A stretch of 64,000 nucleotides of DNA from an uncultured Bradyrhizobium sp. Its GTDB lineage: Bacteria; Pseudomonadota; Alphaproteobacteria; Rhizobiales; Xanthobacteraceae. Shown here piece by piece: positions 61,947-64,000 of this stretch. A program made the position numbers and the translations under genes. How positions within the stretch are numbered: the stretch's first letter is position 1; every line of letters starts with the position of its first letter. The notes under the pieces are model-generated. The model saw nothing but the letters and a program-made list of their open reading frames with translations. It was not told the origin of the DNA and ran no database searches. The stretch is taken from NCBI RefSeq assembly GCF_947648125.1, contig NZ_CANSMR010000022.1:62001-126000 (forward strand), given 5' to 3'.

Positions 61947-63443
61947 ATGAGCGAGACTTCCACAAGTGCGGCAGACGGCCCCGACGAGGCGGCCTCGCCG
62001 TTCCGCGACCGTCTGGCATTCGACCTCGACGTCGACATTTGCGTGGTCGGGGCGGGGCTGGCCGGCCTGACCGTGGCACGCGAGGCGGCGCGGCTTGGCG
62101 CCAGCGTCGCCGTGCTCGAGGGCCGCCAGATCGGCTGGAACGCCTCCGGACATCATCTCGGCACCGTGATGCCAGGTTTCGGCCTGCCGATATCAGATGT
62201 GATCGAGCGCGTCGGCCTCGATGATGCCCGCGAATTGTGGGCGCTGTCGAAGGAGGGCGCAGAGTATGTCCGCGCCACCGCCACCGAGGATCTGATCCCG
62301 GGCATCAGGGCGAGCGACGGCGCGCTGGAAGTCTCCAATGTCGATGTCGGCGAAGCGCTGATCAGCCGCCTGCAGACGCTGGGTGAGGAATTTGCCACCG
62401 AAGTCGAAGGCTGGCAGGTCGATCGCGTGCGCAGCGTGCTGAGGACCGGGCGCTATTTCCACGGCATCTATTATCCGAAGGCATTCCAGATCGATGGCCG
62501 CAAATATGTGCACGGTCTCGCCGCGCTGGCAATGCGGGCGGGTGTGCGGATCTTCGAGGAGACGCCGGTCGTCAGCATCGATTTTTCGGGCATCCGCAAA
62601 CGCATCGTGACGCCGACGGCGCGACTGCGTGCGAACCATATTGTCCTCGCCGGCAACATCCATCTCGGCGCGCCGCTCAAGCGTTTGTCGGATACGCTGC
62701 TGCCGGTGTGGCGCTATGCGGCGTTGACCGAACCGCTCGGGGAACGGCTGGCGGAGGCGATCGCCTTTTCCGGCTCGGTCGTCGACAGCGACGGCATCGA
62801 TCATTTCCGTGTCGTCGATGGCGATCGCCTGTTGTGGGCCAGTCCCGAAACCACCTGGGACGCCCGGCCGAGGCGGCTCGGTGCGGCGGTGCAGCGCCGC
62901 ATCGCCACGGTGTTTCCCCAGCTCGGCAAGGTTCCGATCGCCGACACGTTCGGCGGCGCAGTCGGTGTCACCGTGCATGGCATGCCGCAGATTGGGCAGT
63001 TGCGCCGGGGCCTGTGGGTGGCGAGCGGCTTCGGCCGGCAGGGGCTCAACACCTCGGCGCTCGCCGGGCAGTTGATCGCGCGCAGCATCCTGTGGGGCGA
63101 CGACCGCTGGCGGCTGTTTTCGCCGTTCGAGCTGGTCTGGGCCGGCGGCACCACCGGTCGCGTCGCCGGTCATTTCATCGGCCTGTGGGCGAGGGGCGCC
63201 GCATCCGCGGCAGGGGTTCTGGCGCGTTACCGCGAGGGTGCACGTGCGAAGGAGCGCCTCCGCGAGGCGCGGCTGGCCGAGGCCAATCTCAAGGCAGGAA
63301 CCCGGGGACCGGCGCCCCGCCGCCCGCCGCCGTCCGCCGTGCGGCCGGTGCCGCCGCCCGGGCCCCGGCAGGCTGAGGACGGTGAGCAGCCATATGCCCA
63401 TCCCTCGCAAGAAAGTGAGCGGATCTCCGACGGGCGGATGTAA
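61947..63443 (+). CDS. FAD-dependent oxidoreductase (DAO family)
   Basis: 498 residues. N-terminal FAD-binding motif VVGAGLAGLTVAREAARLGASVAVLE, then a DAO-type substrate domain; the pattern resembles PuuB-like gamma-glutamylputrescine oxidases and glycine oxidase relatives. The last 75 residues are a basic, proline-rich, probably disordered tail (PAPRRPPPSAVRPVPPPGP) not usual for the family. The amine substrate is unknown. Confidence 0.85.
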   Translation: MSETSTSAADGPDEAASPFRDRLAFDLDVDICVVGAGLAGLTVAREAARLGASVAVLEGRQIGWNASGHHLGTVMPGFGLPISDVIERVGLDDARELWALSKEGAEYVRATATEDLIPGIRASDGALEVSNVDVGEALISRLQTLGEEFATEVEGWQVDRVRSVLRTGRYFHGIYYPKAFQIDGRKYVHGLAALAMRAGVRIFEETPVVSIDFSGIRKRIVTPTARLRANHIVLAGNIHLGAPLKRLSDTLLPVWRYAALTEPLGERLAEAIAFSGSVVDSDGIDHFRVVDGDRLLWASPETTWDARPRRLGAAVQRRIATVFPQLGKVPIADTFGGAVGVTVHGMPQIGQLRRGLWVASGFGRQGLNTSALAGQLIARSILWGDDRWRLFSPFELVWAGGTTGRVAGHFIGLWARGAASAAGVLARYREGARAKERLREARLAEANLKAGTRGPAPRRPPPSAVRPVPPPGPRQAEDGEQPYAHPSQESERISDGRM

Positions 63444-63529
63444 CGTGAGGCGGCGGGGTTCGTATTTGGTGACGAGCCAGTTTGCCAATCCTGTTCGCCA
63501 GCTTTGGCCGCCCGTATCGGAGATGATTG

Positions 63530-64000
63530 ATGATCGATCGCCGCATCCTGCTTGCTTCCGTCGCCGGCCTGTTCGGCTTCGCCGCCTTCCGCTGGCTGCG
63601 CGCCTCGCCGGCGCAGGCCGCCGAGAAATTCGAGATCGAGAAGACCGACGCCGAGTGGCGCGCGCAGCTCACGCCGCAGCAGTACGAGATCCTGCGCAAG
63701 GAGGGCACCGAGCGGCCGGGATCGAGCCCGCTGCTCAAGGAGCACCGCAAGGGCATCTTCGCCTGCGCCGGCTGCGACCTGCCGCTGTTCTCGTCCGAGA
63801 CCAAGTATGAGAGCGGCACCGGCTGGCCGAGCTTCTGGAAGCCGCTGGACAATGCGATCGGCACCACGTCGGACCGCACCTTCGGCATGCTGCGCACCGA
63901 GGTGCATTGCCGCCGCTGCGGCGGCCATCTCGGTCATGTCTTCGACGACGGTCCGAAGCCGACCGGGCTGCGCTACTGCATGGACGGTTTTGCGCTGGTG
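63530..64000 (+). CDS. msrB: Peptide-methionine (R)-S-oxide reductase, 3' truncated by window
   Basis: 157 codons are visible and the frame is open to the window end. An N-terminal twin-arginine-like signal (MIDRRILLASVAGLFGFAAF) indicates export. The MsrB domain contains zinc cysteines in CAGC and CRRCGGH, the substrate motif TGWPSFW, GHVFDDGPKPTGLRYC with the catalytic cysteine, and DGFAL. It repairs oxidised methionines in envelope proteins. The start is the second of two overlapping ATGs. Confidence 0.9.
   Translation, partial: MIDRRILLASVAGLFGFAAFRWLRASPAQAAEKFEIEKTDAEWRAQLTPQQYEILRKEGTERPGSSPLLKEHRKGIFACAGCDLPLFSSETKYESGTGWPSFWKPLDNAIGTTSDRTFGMLRTEVHCRRCGGHLGHVFDDGPKPTGLRYCMDGFALV

Overview
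The window is high-GC alphaproteobacterial chromosome, most likely Bradyrhizobium or a close relative in the Nitrobacteraceae. The reasons are the Rhizobiales-type giant polar growth-ring protein, an mlaEFD operon, MocR and DUF1127 genes, intergenic palindromes of the kind common in Bradyrhizobium, and several class III cyclase/TPR and winged-helix/TPR proteins. Assignments come from reading translations, motifs and context; no database search was run.

Positions 1-36.2 kb look like ordinary chromosome. In order: a PlcP/LpxH-like metallophosphoesterase (cut by the window edge) overlapping a GT4 glycosyltransferase; threonine dehydratase; a secreted caspase-like protein; an alanine/proline-rich protein; an MFS transporter; a dipeptide epimerase; the mlaE-mlaF-mlaD lipid-transport operon; a very large coiled-coil protein resembling GPR/RgsE, divergent from an Hpt protein across a CtrA-like box; a [2Fe-2S] ferredoxin, a thioesterase and a ferredoxin-NADP reductase; a DUF2147 protein; a large SGNH hydrolase; a YbhN-type membrane protein; a DHA2 transporter; an MHYT-PAS-GGDEF-EAL protein; small membrane and secreted proteins; a YdcF protein; a MocR regulator; a DUF1127 protein; and a PAS-GGDEF-EAL protein.

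Positions 36.2-60.7 kb are a mosaic accessory region. Six large regulator-like genes (36.4, 38.9, 45.5, 48.8, 52.5 and 56.0 kb) combine an OmpR-type winged helix or a class III cyclase domain with a TolB-like/TPR back end or, once, an alpha/beta hydrolase. Between them lie methyltransferases, hydrolases, a kinase-like protein, an ABC substrate-binding protein, a Crp-type regulator with a TauD-type dioxygenase, a cupin and a serine hydrolase. Nearly every gap from 36.3 to 58.0 kb holds a copy of one degenerate palindromic repeat of about 120 bp (15 copies found). I saw none outside this stretch. Two winged-helix genes share a 433-bp near-identical block covering promoter and DNA-binding domain. 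A frameshifted small gene and an IS5-type transposase remnant mark the right edge.

Positions 60.7-64 kb return to ordinary genes: a universal stress protein, SixA phosphatase, an FAD oxidoreductase and the start of MsrB. No rRNA, tRNA or CRISPR array was recognised.
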